In this document: positions 1 through 9,075 of the stretch, in pieces
How the letters are laid out: the number at the start of each line of letters is the position of its first letter
Numbering within the stretch: the first letter of the stretch is position 1
DNA from: DAIDKA01 sp036498905
Lineage (GTDB): Bacteria > Pseudomonadota > Gammaproteobacteria > Steroidobacterales > Steroidobacteraceae
Direction: 5' to 3'
Assembly (NCBI GenBank): GCA_036498905.1
Contig: DASYER010000026.1
Coordinates: forward strand, 26,498 to 90,497
Length of the DNA: 64,000 nt
Position numbers and translations under genes: made by a program
Notes under the pieces: generated by a model
What the model was told of the DNA's origin: nothing
Databases searched by the model: none
What the model saw: only the letters and a program-made list of their open reading frames with translations

Positions 1-914
1 AGCGTGCCAAGTTCGCTCAGGATATCCTTGTGGCCTCCTTGTGCGGAGCCGATTGCCCAGGGACTGCCGACATCCTGCGGACCCGATACCAGGGCATTGT
101 TGGCGCCCTTGCGGTTGATGCGGCCTATCGGATGGATGGGGGGCATGTACAGAACGTCGAAGCCCATGCGCGCCATATACGGCAGACGCCCCTGAACGTC
201 GCGGAAGGTGCCGTGTGCGCCGTGTTCCGTGGCCGAAACACGCGGAAACAGTTCGTACCAGCTGCTGAACTGCGCTCGTTTGCGATCGGCTTCCAGTTCA
301 AAGGTGCTGCTGGCGGCGAAGCGGCGCTCAGCGCAGCATTTCACAATCGCACCCTTCGCCGGATCCAGCCCGATTCCCTGCATGGCCGCCACATCGGGCA
401 GGCCGCTGGTGTCTGCGGCGGTCGCGCGCAGCAGCTCGGCCCAGTTCGCCAGGATGGTTGCATCCTCCGCCGGCGCGCGCGCCGCGGCGGCATCGATCAG
501 CACCGCGCCGGTCTGCAGCGCGATGCGAATATCGGCCAGATCATTGCGTCGTTCGAGTTCGCGGCGCCACGATTCGAAGTGATCGACCCAGGCCAGCACC
601 GTGAAGCGATAGCGGCCGGGTACCGGCGGAGTGAACTGCGCGGACCACACATCATTCACCTGCGCCGTCATCTCGACTTCGTAGCTATCGGGCTCATCGA
701 CGGCCTGCCAGCGCACGACGGCGCTGAGCCTGTCGTGCCCGTCGGTGAAACAGTGCGCCCCGATGCGGACCGGCTCGCCGGCAATGCATTTGGCCCGGAA
801 GCGTCCGCCGTCCACCACCGGTGAAACGGCCTCGATGACGGCGCGGATCCGGCCGTCGGCGATGGCTGTTGCCGCGTCGCCCGCGCGCGGTTGTTTGCGC
901 GGTTTCTTAGCCAT
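1..914 (-). CDS. glgE: Alpha-1,4-glucan:maltose-1-phosphate maltosyltransferase GlgE (partial)
   Basis: The first 304 residues of a GlgE-type GH13 enzyme; the rest lies beyond the left window edge. GlgE transfers maltosyl units from alpha-maltose-1-phosphate onto linear alpha-glucans. The visible part has the N-terminal beta-sandwich region (about residues 15-120) and then the start of the catalytic barrel. Two stretches are characteristic of the family: a PPIHPIGR..NRKG.NN segment near residue 265 and a GSPWAIGS..GGH segment near residue 290. The ATG overlaps the end of glgB by 8 bp (ATGGCTAA holds both signals), which implies a co-transcribed glgB-glgE pair. Identification is confident; the active-site residues are not in view. 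Confidence 0.93.
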   Translation of the reverse strand, partial: MAKKPRKQPRAGDAATAIADGRIRAVIEAVSPVVDGGRFRAKCIAGEPVRIGAHCFTDGHDRLSAVVRWQAVDEPDSYEVEMTAQVNDVWSAQFTPPVPGRYRFTVLAWVDHFESWRRELERRNDLADIRIALQTGAVLIDAAAARAPAEDATILANWAELLRATAADTSGLPDVAAMQGIGLDPAKGAIVKCCAERRFAASSTFELEADRKRAQFSSWYELFPRVSATEHGAHGTFRDVQGRLPYMARMGFDVLYMPPIHPIGRINRKGANNALVSGPQDVGSPWAIGSAQGGHKDILSELGT

Positions 915-2784
915 TGGCTTCCCAACGCAACATGATGGTGGCAAGCGGCGGCAGGTTCAGGTTCAACGCATCCAGTCGCCCATGTGCGCCAACCGGGGAT
1001 GATTCGACGCCGCCGAGATTGCCCCAACCGGAGCCACCGTATTCGCGCGCATCGCTGTTGAGGATTTCGCGCCATATGCCGCGCTGTGGCACGCCCAGCA
1101 GGAAATTACGGCGTGGCACGGGCGTGAAATTCGTCACCACCAGCACCGGTGCGCCTGTGGGGCTCTTGCGCACGAACGAGGTAACGCTCATTTCCGAATT
1201 ATCGGCATCGATCCATTCGAATCCTTCGGGGGAAAAATCGATCTGATGCAGCGCCGGCTCATGGCGGTACGCCCGGTTCAGATCCCGCACCCAGCGTCGC
1301 ACCCCCGCGTGTTCGGGCCGCTCTGCTACCCACCACTCGAGCTCTGCGTCGTGCGTCCATTCGCGCCGCTGCCCGAACTCTCCGCCCATGAACAGCAGCT
1401 TCTTGCCGGGATGTCCCCACATGTAGCCGTACAGCGCGCGCAGATTCGCGAACTTCTGCCAGTCATCCCCCGGCATCTTGCCTATCAGTGAACCCTTGCC
1501 GTACACGACTTCGTCGTGCGAAAGCGGCAGCACGAAGTTCTCGTTGAACGCATAGAGCATTGAAAACGTCAGTTTGCCGTGCTGGTATTTGCGGAATAGC
1601 GGATCGGCCTGCACGAACTCGAGAGTGTCGTGCATCCAGCCCATATTCCATTTCAGGCCGAAGCCGAGGCCGCCCATGGTTGTGGGGCGGGACACCATGG
1701 GCCACGCCGTCGATTCTTCGGCGATCATCGTGGCGTCCGGATGGTCACGGTAGACTGCCTCGTTGAGCGTGCGCAGAAACTGAATCGCCTCCAGGTTCTC
1801 TCTGCCACCGAAGCGATTCGGGATCCATTCACCGGCCCTGCGCGCGTAGTCCAGATAGAGCATGGAGGCAACGCCGTCGACCCTAATGCCATCGACATGA
1901 TATTTCTCGAGCCAGAACGCGGCTGAAGATGCCAGGAAGCTGCGCACCTCGTCGCGCCCATAGTTGAAGATGGCGGAGTTCCATTCCGGGTGGAATCCCT
2001 GGCGAGGATCCGCATGCTCATACAGATGCGTGCCATCGAAATCGGCCAGGCCATGTGCGTCCATCGGGAAGTGCGAGGGTACCCAGTCGAGGATGACGCC
2101 GATACCCTTCTGGTGAAGAAAATCGACGAAGTACATCAGATCCTGGGGAGTCCCGTAGCGGGCAGTCGGTGCGAAATATCCGGTTGTCTGGTATCCCCAT
2201 GACCCATAGAACGGATGCTCGGTGATCGGCATCAGCTCGACATGGGTGAAGCCCATATCGTTCAAATATTCGGCCAGCGCATGCGCAAGTTCCCGATAGT
2301 TGAGGAATGCACCATCCTTGCGCCGCCACGAGCCCAAGTGCGCCTCATAGACCACCATTGCCGAGTCGAGATTGTTGCGGGCCGCGCGCGTGCCCATCCA
2401 CTGCGCATCGCCCCAGGTGTAATCCAGCGCCCAGGCGCGCGAGGCGGTGGCCGGCGGTGCCTCGCAGTAGAACCCCACCGGATCGGCCTTCTCCAGGATG
2501 CGTCCGTCCTCGCGGGAGGTGATCCGATATTTGTAGGCCTGACCGTGCCGCGCACCTGCGAGCGTGCCTTCCCAGATTCCCGAACCATCCGTGCGCGCTG
2601 TCAGCGGGTCGGCGGCGCTGTTCCAACCGTTCCAGTCCCCGATTACGGCTACGGCGGAGGCGTTCGGTGCCCACACTGCAAAGCGGGCTCCCGCGTCATC
2701 GCCGAGGAGGTGACAGCCGAGGAAGCGATGCAGGTTCGCTAGGGTTCCCTCGCGGAACAGGTATAGATCTTGTTCACTTGGCAC
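907..2784 (-). CDS. glgB: 1,4-alpha-glucan branching enzyme GlgB
   Basis: GlgB cuts alpha-1,4 chains and re-attaches them as alpha-1,6 branches in glycogen-like glucan. The 625-residue protein is the short form: it starts near the CBM48 module (about residues 25-120, FAVWAPNA and GDWNGW) and lacks the extra N1 domain of the roughly 730-residue enterobacterial enzyme. The GH13 barrel shows YEAHLGSW (146-153), the nucleophile Asp303 in GIRVDG, acid/base Glu356 in IAEES, and LSHDEVV for the third acidic residue. The start is GTG with only a weak ribosome-binding site. It overlaps downstream glgE by 8 bp, so branching and GlgE-type elongation are encoded together. Confidence 0.96.
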   Translation of the reverse strand: MPSEQDLYLFREGTLANLHRFLGCHLLGDDAGARFAVWAPNASAVAVIGDWNGWNSAADPLTARTDGSGIWEGTLAGARHGQAYKYRITSREDGRILEKADPVGFYCEAPPATASRAWALDYTWGDAQWMGTRAARNNLDSAMVVYEAHLGSWRRKDGAFLNYRELAHALAEYLNDMGFTHVELMPITEHPFYGSWGYQTTGYFAPTARYGTPQDLMYFVDFLHQKGIGVILDWVPSHFPMDAHGLADFDGTHLYEHADPRQGFHPEWNSAIFNYGRDEVRSFLASSAAFWLEKYHVDGIRVDGVASMLYLDYARRAGEWIPNRFGGRENLEAIQFLRTLNEAVYRDHPDATMIAEESTAWPMVSRPTTMGGLGFGLKWNMGWMHDTLEFVQADPLFRKYQHGKLTFSMLYAFNENFVLPLSHDEVVYGKGSLIGKMPGDDWQKFANLRALYGYMWGHPGKKLLFMGGEFGQRREWTHDAELEWWVAERPEHAGVRRWVRDLNRAYRHEPALHQIDFSPEGFEWIDADNSEMSVTSFVRKSPTGAPVLVVTNFTPVPRRNFLLGVPQRGIWREILNSDAREYGGSGWGNLGGVESSPVGAHGRLDALNLNLPPLATIMLRWEANG

Positions 2785-2890
2785 TGAGTCTGCTCACGGT
2801 CCGCCTCGGTGCTAGCGTATGCCTCGTCCCGCGGCCGCAAAGCGCGACTCGGTGTAGGAGTTTACTGGCTTGATGCGCCCGATGCTGTTT

Positions 2891-4123
2891 TTATTCGACT
2901 TTCGGCAGCAGCACGGCCAGCACGCCGACGATCGGCAGCCACGCACAGATGCGGTAGACGAACTCGATACTGGTGGCATCGGCCAAGGCGCCCAATACCG
3001 CCGCGCCAATACCGCCCATGCCGAAGGCAAATCCGAAGAACAGACCCGCCACCGTCCCGGTCTTGCCCGGCATCAGCTCCTGCGCGTACACCAGAATTGC
3101 CGGAAAGGCCGATGCCAGAATAAAGCCGATCGGCACGGTCAGCACGCCGGTCCAGAACAGGTTGGCATGAGGCAAGGCCAGGGTGAACGGCAGAACGCCC
3201 AGGATCGACACCCAGATGACGATCTTGCGACCGAAACGATCGCCCAACGGGCCGCCGAAAATAGTGCCCAGGGCCACTGCACCGAGGAATGTGAACAACA
3301 TGATCTGGGCATTGCGCACATCGACACTGAAGTGCTCGATCAGATAGAAGGTGTAGTAGCTGGTCAGACTCGCAAGGTAGAAGTACTTGCTGAATATCAG
3401 CGCCAGCAGCACCGCGATGGCCCCACGCACGCGCGCTGCGCTCACCTCGGGGGCAGCGCCGGCCTTGCGCGCCCGCGGCGCGAGACGGGCAAACCCGTGT
3501 TTGCGCGCCCAGTGGCCGACCTGGGTGAGCACGAGGATACCCAGCAGCGCGCATAGCCCGAACCACGCGACGCTCTTCTGTCCCAGCGGCAGCACGATGA
3601 AGGCTGCCAGCAGCGGGCCGATCGCCGAGCCCACATTGCCGCCGACCTGGAATATCGACTGCGCCAGACCATGGGCGCCCCCCGAAGCCATGCGCGCGAC
3701 GCGCGAGGACTCCGGATGAAACACGCTCGATCCGGTGCCGACCAGTGCGGCGGCAATCAGCAACACAGCGAAGCTGTGCGCCGCGGCGAGCAGCAGCAGG
3801 CCACACAGCGTGAAGCCCATGCCCACCGCCAGGGAGTAGGGCTTGGGCCTGCGATCGGTGAACGCGCCGATAATGGGCTGCAGGAGCGAGGCGGTGATCT
3901 GGTAGGTGAAAGTGAGCAGGCCGATCTGCACGAACGACATCTGGTAGGAGCTCTTGAGCATCGGATACATCGCCGGCAGCAGCGATTGCATCATGTCATT
4001 GAGCAGATGGCTGAAGCTGATGGCCAGCAATACCGACATGGCGGTCTTGTGCACCACCTGGCCCGGCGTCGCGACTTGTGAAGTGGCGTCCAATTCAAGC
4101 ACCTTGGGGTCGAGCCCCGGCAC
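2891..4123 (-). CDS. MFS transporter, Fsr (fosmidomycin resistance) family
   Basis: A twelve-helix major facilitator protein of the inner membrane. The stretch FHPESSRVARMA followed by GLAQSIFQVGGNVG (about residues 110-145) is typical of the Fsr family, whose E. coli member exports fosmidomycin and related compounds. GGPLGDRFGRK in the second half is the usual MFS loop motif. No ATG fits the expected N-terminus well. I chose a GTG at 4123 (410 aa, close to the usual length of about 406); an ATG at 4039 and GTGs near 4054 are alternatives, and the frame stays open to 4270. It lies 1 bp behind the transglutaminase gene and is probably co-transcribed with it. The substrate here is unknown. Confidence 0.85.
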   Translation of the reverse strand: MPGLDPKVLELDATSQVATPGQVVHKTAMSVLLAISFSHLLNDMMQSLLPAMYPMLKSSYQMSFVQIGLLTFTYQITASLLQPIIGAFTDRRPKPYSLAVGMGFTLCGLLLLAAAHSFAVLLIAAALVGTGSSVFHPESSRVARMASGGAHGLAQSIFQVGGNVGSAIGPLLAAFIVLPLGQKSVAWFGLCALLGILVLTQVGHWARKHGFARLAPRARKAGAAPEVSAARVRGAIAVLLALIFSKYFYLASLTSYYTFYLIEHFSVDVRNAQIMLFTFLGAVALGTIFGGPLGDRFGRKIVIWVSILGVLPFTLALPHANLFWTGVLTVPIGFILASAFPAILVYAQELMPGKTGTVAGLFFGFAFGMGGIGAAVLGALADATSIEFVYRICAWLPIVGVLAVLLPKVE

Positions 4124-4124
4124 G

Positions 4125-5039
4125 TCAATTGAGCGCGTCGAGAGCCTCCACCGTGACATTGACGGACAGACTGTGCCTGCCGCCTCCGAGGATGATTCCG
4201 CGCAATGGCGAGACGTCCCCGAAATCGCGTCCCCATGCGACGGCCACGTGCTCGAGGCCCACCCAGACATTGTTGGTCGGGTCCAGCTCGATCCAGCCGA
4301 ATGGTGGACTATACACTGCGACCCATGCGTGCGATGCGCCGCCGCCGATCAGCGGCGCGCCCGATGCTGCGGCCGATGCCGGCTCGCTGCGCACATAGCC
4401 GCTAACATAGCGGGCCGCAAGGCCCCGGGAACGCAGACAGGCTATCATGAGGTGCGCGAAGTCCTGGCAGACGCCGTGGCGTTTTTCCAGCACTTCCGTC
4501 AACGGCGTGGACACGTCGGTCGCCCCCGGCGCGTAGCGCAGCTCGCGGTGCAGGGTTCGCATCAGGTCGCCGGCACAGCTGAGCACGGGCTTATCCGGCC
4601 CGAAGCACTCGGCACCGAAATCGGTGAACGCGCGCTTGACGCGCACATAAGGCGACTCGTGTCGAAAACGGCAGATATCCAGATTGGCGCGCGGTGGCCA
4701 ATTACCGTGATAGGTCAGGTCGCTCGCGACCCGCTCCCAAGGATAGGTCTCATCGGCTCGCACGTTCGGGCGGGGATGCACCGCGACCTGCATGTCAGTG
4801 ATTACGGTGAGCTCGCGGTGCGGGCTCTGAAACTCCACGCGCGTGACCGGATTGCCGAACGCGTCGATTTCCTCGCGCCGGTGGGTGGGTTCCGGAGATA
4901 TCTGCAGCATGTGCTCGAGACATTGCTGGTAGGCGCCGGGCCGCGGTACCAGATGCAGCAGATGATGCGAATGTGCGACATCGGCGGCATACACATACCG
5001 GGTTTCATGAATGATGCGATATTGCTGCTGTAGTCTCAT
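4125..5039 (-). CDS. Transglutaminase-like cysteine protease/peptide-bond enzyme
   Basis: A 304-residue protein with the bacterial transglutaminase N-terminal beta region (about 1-90) and a papain-like transglutaminase core (about 150-260). The catalytic triad is visible: Cys191 in HGVCQDFAH, His237 in ASHAWV and Asp253 in ELDPTNN. There is no signal peptide, so it is cytoplasmic. The ATG overlaps the stop of the upstream ATP-grasp/alpha-E fusion as ATGA, indicating translational coupling. This gene trio is the arrangement that comparative genomics has linked to a predicted amidoligase system making or trimming a peptide tag; the chemistry has not been shown for this family as far as I know. 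Confidence 0.9.
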   Translation of the reverse strand: MRLQQQYRIIHETRYVYAADVAHSHHLLHLVPRPGAYQQCLEHMLQISPEPTHRREEIDAFGNPVTRVEFQSPHRELTVITDMQVAVHPRPNVRADETYPWERVASDLTYHGNWPPRANLDICRFRHESPYVRVKRAFTDFGAECFGPDKPVLSCAGDLMRTLHRELRYAPGATDVSTPLTEVLEKRHGVCQDFAHLMIACLRSRGLAARYVSGYVRSEPASAAASGAPLIGGGASHAWVAVYSPPFGWIELDPTNNVWVGLEHVAVAWGRDFGDVSPLRGIILGGGRHSLSVNVTVEALDALN

Positions 5040-7447
5040 GTCGCCAGCGCCTGTGAATCCAGCCCCGCATGAGAGAACTGCCGCATCGACAGCCGGTCGG
5101 AGAACCGGTTCGTGGCCGTTGCGACTTTCTGCAGGCCTGCGGCGAGGTGCAGGCGCGCCGCCGCCGCTGCCGGCCCTTCGTCCTCCAGAGCCGTCAGCTG
5201 TGAGTCCGTGAGCGCCGGAATCGGCTCATCGGGAGCATCGCCAATCTGAAGTCGCAGAATTTTCGAAAGTTCGTGCATGTCGCCTCTGATCCCCTGCCAC
5301 TGGAAAGCGAGGCCCCGGGGATATTGTGCGTCGCGCATCAGCAGCTCCAGCATCGCGCCGAGCCGCGGCGCGGCGACACCGTCGCACACGCTCAGTAGCC
5401 ACTGCACGTTGCCATGTTGCTGCGCATGCTCCTGTGCCAGATGCTGCGACAACAGCCGCGCCATGAACTGCAGGCGCTCCAAGCGGCGACCGATGCGCAG
5501 CAGACGCCAGCCGGCGTCTGGCGTCACCTCATTTCCTGTGAATTGCGCCAGCGCGGCGAGCGACACCAGCAGCCCGTCAAGGGTCTGATGTGGGGGCGCC
5601 CCCACCCGCACGCCAGTGCGCAGCTGTTGCTGCAGGCTGGATACGGTCTGCCAGCACAGGCCGGGTAAGCGGCCACGCACCTGTGAGGCGCACCAGCCAA
5701 GGCGGCGGATGTCCGCCATCAGTCCGTGCGGATCGTCTTCGTCATCGAGAGCAGCGCTTGGATCGGTATCCGCACGGATCACAAAGAGGTCCCGGCACAT
5801 GCGCACTGCGTTTCGCCGCAGCTCTGATTCCATCGGAGCCGCGAGTGTGGCGCGCAACAGCCCCGCCTTGTCTTCGCAGCGCACGGCATAGCGCCCCATC
5901 CAGTACAGGTTCTCGACCAGTCGCGATGGCATCAGATCCGTGCGCGTCGACACGCGCGCCGCAGCTACGGGCGGTGGTTGTGGGACCGCCTGCTCCGGGT
6001 CGGGCAGGACCCAAATGTCCTTGCTTGCACCTCCATCTTGAGTGGTCACCGCATTGATGGAGGCATCCGCCGCGACGCGCGCCAGGCCTCCAGGCAACAC
6101 CATGAGACCGGCGGCGGTCGCGAAGGCATAGACGCGGATGGTGACCGCCTTGGCGGTAAAATCGGACCCGCCATCGCCACCCAGCACCGGCGCCTGTGAC
6201 AACGCGAGATGTTCCTGGGCCACATAGGCGTAGGGACGCGTGCGCAGTCGCGTGATCAGCGCCTCGCGTGCGCGACCCACCAATGCACGGCCGAATACCG
6301 GCTCGAAGCGCTGATTCGGGTAGGCCGGCTTGACCACCAGGTCATCGAGATTGGATAGCACGAACTCCAGGGCTGACGCTTCCCCGCACCACCATGTCGC
6401 CACCGACGGCAGGGCGAGATCCTCGCCTAGTAACCGTCGCGCAATCCCTGGATGGAAACCCAGCCATGCGGCGGACTCCAGCACGCCGCTGCCCAGGGCA
6501 TTGGCCAGCACTATCCGCCCTGCACGCACGGCGCCCAGCAGTCCCGGAACACCGAGGGCGGAGTCGCTGCGTAGTTCCAGCGGATCACAGAAATCATCGT
6601 CGAGGCGGCGCAGGATCGCGTGGACGCGCTTCGGACCCGCCAGCGTCTTTAGATACACGGTATCGTCGCGTACGGTGAGATCGGTGCCCTCCGCGAGGGT
6701 GACACCCAACTCGCGCGCCAGATAGGCGTGCTCGAAATAGGTCTCATTGAATGGACCCGGCGTGAGCACGACGGCCAGCGGGTCCTCGCCCGGATCGACG
6801 TGCTTCAGAAGATTGAAGCGCAAAGCGGCGAAGAATCCGCGCAATTTGCGCACATCCAGCTCGCGGATCGGATCAGGCAGCACCTGCTCGATAATCTCGC
6901 GGTTCTCCAGGGCGTACCCCGCACCGGACGGACACTGGGTGCGGTCGGCGAGTACCCACCAGCGCCCGTCGGGCGCCCGCGCCAGATCCACAGCATAGAT
7001 GTGCAGCCAGCTGCCGCCCGGTGGCACGACACCGAGCGCGGGCCACAGGAAATTCGGATGACCGAAGGGCAGTTCAGGTGGCACGAGGCCTTCGGCGATG
7101 AGGCGCTGCTGGCCATATAGATCCGCCAGCAGTGCATCGAGTGCTCGCGCACGTTGGGCAACACCCCGTTCGATATGCCGCCATTCTTCGGCTGACATCA
7201 TCAGCGGCAGTGGGTCGAGCGCCCAGGGTCGATCGGTTCCCGTCGAGTCCGCGTAGACATTGTAGGTGACGCCGTTTGCCTTGATCAGCTGACGGGTCAA
7301 CTCAATGCCCCGTCGTGACACATCGGCACCAAAGTGGGTGCCTAGCCGGTCAAACAGCGTCTTCCAATGCGGCCGCAGAGCGCCGGTGTCGTCCAGCAGC
7401 TCGTCGTACCGTCGCGCATCGGCTGAGTAGCCGTTATGAATGGACAA
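5036..7447 (-). CDS. Circularly permuted ATP-grasp / alpha-E domain fusion protein
   Basis: A fusion of about 803 residues. The first 470 or so form a circularly permuted type-2 ATP-grasp domain: VVLTPGPFNETYFEHAYLA, a long acidic segment with RRLDDDF, and a C-terminal GGASKDIWVL. The remainder is an alpha-E (DUF403) helical domain beginning SRLVENLYWMGRYAVRCED. ATP-grasp enzymes form amide bonds through acyl phosphates, so a peptide ligase role is inferred. The frame is open to 7579, but a TTG at 7447 sits 5 bp after GGAGAG and starts just before the conserved NGYSADARRYDELL block, so I prefer it. The same two domains are separate genes on the opposite strand at 7618-10074. Confidence 0.85.
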   Translation of the reverse strand: MSIHNGYSADARRYDELLDDTGALRPHWKTLFDRLGTHFGADVSRRGIELTRQLIKANGVTYNVYADSTGTDRPWALDPLPLMMSAEEWRHIERGVAQRARALDALLADLYGQQRLIAEGLVPPELPFGHPNFLWPALGVVPPGGSWLHIYAVDLARAPDGRWWVLADRTQCPSGAGYALENREIIEQVLPDPIRELDVRKLRGFFAALRFNLLKHVDPGEDPLAVVLTPGPFNETYFEHAYLARELGVTLAEGTDLTVRDDTVYLKTLAGPKRVHAILRRLDDDFCDPLELRSDSALGVPGLLGAVRAGRIVLANALGSGVLESAAWLGFHPGIARRLLGEDLALPSVATWWCGEASALEFVLSNLDDLVVKPAYPNQRFEPVFGRALVGRAREALITRLRTRPYAYVAQEHLALSQAPVLGGDGGSDFTAKAVTIRVYAFATAAGLMVLPGGLARVAADASINAVTTQDGGASKDIWVLPDPEQAVPQPPPVAAARVSTRTDLMPSRLVENLYWMGRYAVRCEDKAGLLRATLAAPMESELRRNAVRMCRDLFVIRADTDPSAALDDEDDPHGLMADIRRLGWCASQVRGRLPGLCWQTVSSLQQQLRTGVRVGAPPHQTLDGLLVSLAALAQFTGNEVTPDAGWRLLRIGRRLERLQFMARLLSQHLAQEHAQQHGNVQWLLSVCDGVAAPRLGAMLELLMRDAQYPRGLAFQWQGIRGDMHELSKILRLQIGDAPDEPIPALTDSQLTALEDEGPAAAAARLHLAAGLQKVATATNRFSDRLSMRQFSHAGLDSQALAT

Positions 7448-7558
7448 GGACGCTCTCCGGCACAACTTCTGGGGCGCAGTATACGGGGCGATTGCGCCCT
7501 CCTGTACGCACCAATTTGGCCCACGATGCACCAAGAAGTAGCGAATGCCTTGTATTGT

Positions 7559-7588
7559 TTGAAGCGCGTGCATGCGCACTGGTATGTT
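7559..7588 (+). promoter_or_regulatory. Possible sigma-70 promoter for the split ATP-grasp/alpha-E genes
   Basis: TTGAAG (7559-7564) and TATGTT (7583-7588) are separated by 18 bp and lie 30 bp before the ATG at 7618. Each box matches the consensus at 4 of 6 positions, so this is weak. The 170-bp gap 7448-7617 must also contain the promoter of the divergent fusion operon, for which I see no convincing boxes. Confidence 0.3.
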
Positions 7589-7617
7589 GCTGAAGAACTC
7601 GTGCCCGTCGAGATGAC

Positions 7618-9069
7618 ATGCGTATTGACTGGACCTCGTATTCCGCGCCCGGATTGCACGATGAGCTGATCGGCCCAGGCGGCGGCGCGCGTGTCGCCGG
7701 CCGCGCGCTCGCCCGCTACTTGACCGAACTGGGTGGTGTGGAGATTGGCGTGCGTCAGCAGGCCGCGGAACTGGCGATCAAGGCGATGGGAATCACCTTT
7801 ACGGTGTATCACGAGCAGGGCGGATCGATCGATCGCTCATGGCCACTGTGCATCATTCCTCGAACGATCGCGCGCCGCGAGTGGGCCCGCATTGAATCCG
7901 GACTGCGGCAGCGCGTCGCCGCGATCAATCGCTTCATCGATGACATCTACCACCAGCAGCGCATTGTCGCGGACGGCATCGTGCCGATCGGCATCATCGC
8001 CTCGTCGCGCAACTTCCGTCCCCTGTGCATGGGTGTGTCGCCCCCGGGACGGTGTTGGGCACACATCTGTGGATCGGATCTGATCCGCGGGGCCGACGGC
8101 ACGGTCTACGTGCTCGAAGACAATCTGCGTGTGCCGTCGGGCGTGTCGTACATGATCGAGAACCGTCAGGTCATCAAGCGGGTATTTCCCGAGCTGTTCG
8201 ACAGTGCCGTGATTCTCCCTGTCGATGACTACCCGGCGCAGCTGTACGACATGCTGGCGGCCCTCGCGACCCGTACCGTGGACAAGCCCGAGGTCGTGGT
8301 GCTGACTCCAGGCATCTATAATTCGGCTTACTTCGAGCACGCCTATCTGGCGCGTCAGATGGGCTGCGAGCTGGTCGAGGGCCGTGACCTGCGCGTGAGC
8401 GACGATGACTGCGTATTCATGCAGACCACCCGTGGTGAACAGCGCGTGGATGTCATCTACCGGCGCATCGATGATGACTTCCTGGACCCGGAGGCCTTTC
8501 GCGCCGATTCGACGCTCGGGGTGCCCGGACTGATGCGCGCCTGGGCCAAGGGCAATGTGGCGCTGGCCAACGCGCCCGGCGCGGGTGTCGCCGATGACAA
8601 ATTGGTGTACACCTATGTCCCGGAGATGATCCGCTACTATCTCGGTGAGACACCAATTCTGCCGAATGTGCCGTCATGGCGCTGCGGCGAGCCGAAGGAA
8701 CTCCAGTATGTGCTGGCGAACCTTGCGTCGCTGGTCGTGAAGCCCGTCGATGGCTCCGGTGGCTATGGCATGCTCATGGGCCCGATGTCCTCGCAGCGCG
8801 AACGCGCACAGTTTGCCGTTCAGCTGAAGGCCGCGCCGCGCAATTTTATTGCCCAGCCCGTCATCACTTTGTCCACCGTACCCACCTTCGTTGGAGACCG
8901 ACTGGAGCCGCGTCATGTGGACCTGCGCCCTTTCGTGCTCAGCGGACCTTCAACGTATGTCACGACCGGGGGACTCACACGCGTCGCTTTGCGCGCCGGC
9001 TCGCTGGTCGTGAATTCATCACAGGGCGGCGGTAGCAAGGACACCTGGATCGTGGATACGGAGGACTAA
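7618..9069 (+). CDS. Circularly permuted ATP-grasp protein (type 2)
   Basis: A 483-residue stand-alone version of the ATP-grasp domain found in the divergent fusion gene. Matching blocks include GLHDELIGPGGGARV near the N-terminus, GITFTVYHEQGG, VVVLTPGIYNSAYFEHAYLA, RRIDDDFLDPEAFRADS, GVPGLMRAWAKGNV, the glycine-rich VKPVDGSGGYGM (nucleotide-binding loop) and a terminal GGGSKDTWIV. There is no signal peptide. It is followed 6 bp later by the alpha-E gene, so the pair reproduces the fusion's two domains as separate subunits. The role in forming a peptide or amide is inferred from the superfamily; the substrates are unknown. Confidence 0.9.
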   Translation: MRIDWTSYSAPGLHDELIGPGGGARVAGRALARYLTELGGVEIGVRQQAAELAIKAMGITFTVYHEQGGSIDRSWPLCIIPRTIARREWARIESGLRQRVAAINRFIDDIYHQQRIVADGIVPIGIIASSRNFRPLCMGVSPPGRCWAHICGSDLIRGADGTVYVLEDNLRVPSGVSYMIENRQVIKRVFPELFDSAVILPVDDYPAQLYDMLAALATRTVDKPEVVVLTPGIYNSAYFEHAYLARQMGCELVEGRDLRVSDDDCVFMQTTRGEQRVDVIYRRIDDDFLDPEAFRADSTLGVPGLMRAWAKGNVALANAPGAGVADDKLVYTYVPEMIRYYLGETPILPNVPSWRCGEPKELQYVLANLASLVVKPVDGSGGYGMLMGPMSSQRERAQFAVQLKAAPRNFIAQPVITLSTVPTFVGDRLEPRHVDLRPFVLSGPSTYVTTGGLTRVALRAGSLVVNSSQGGGSKDTWIVDTED

Positions 9070-9075
9070 CGCAAC

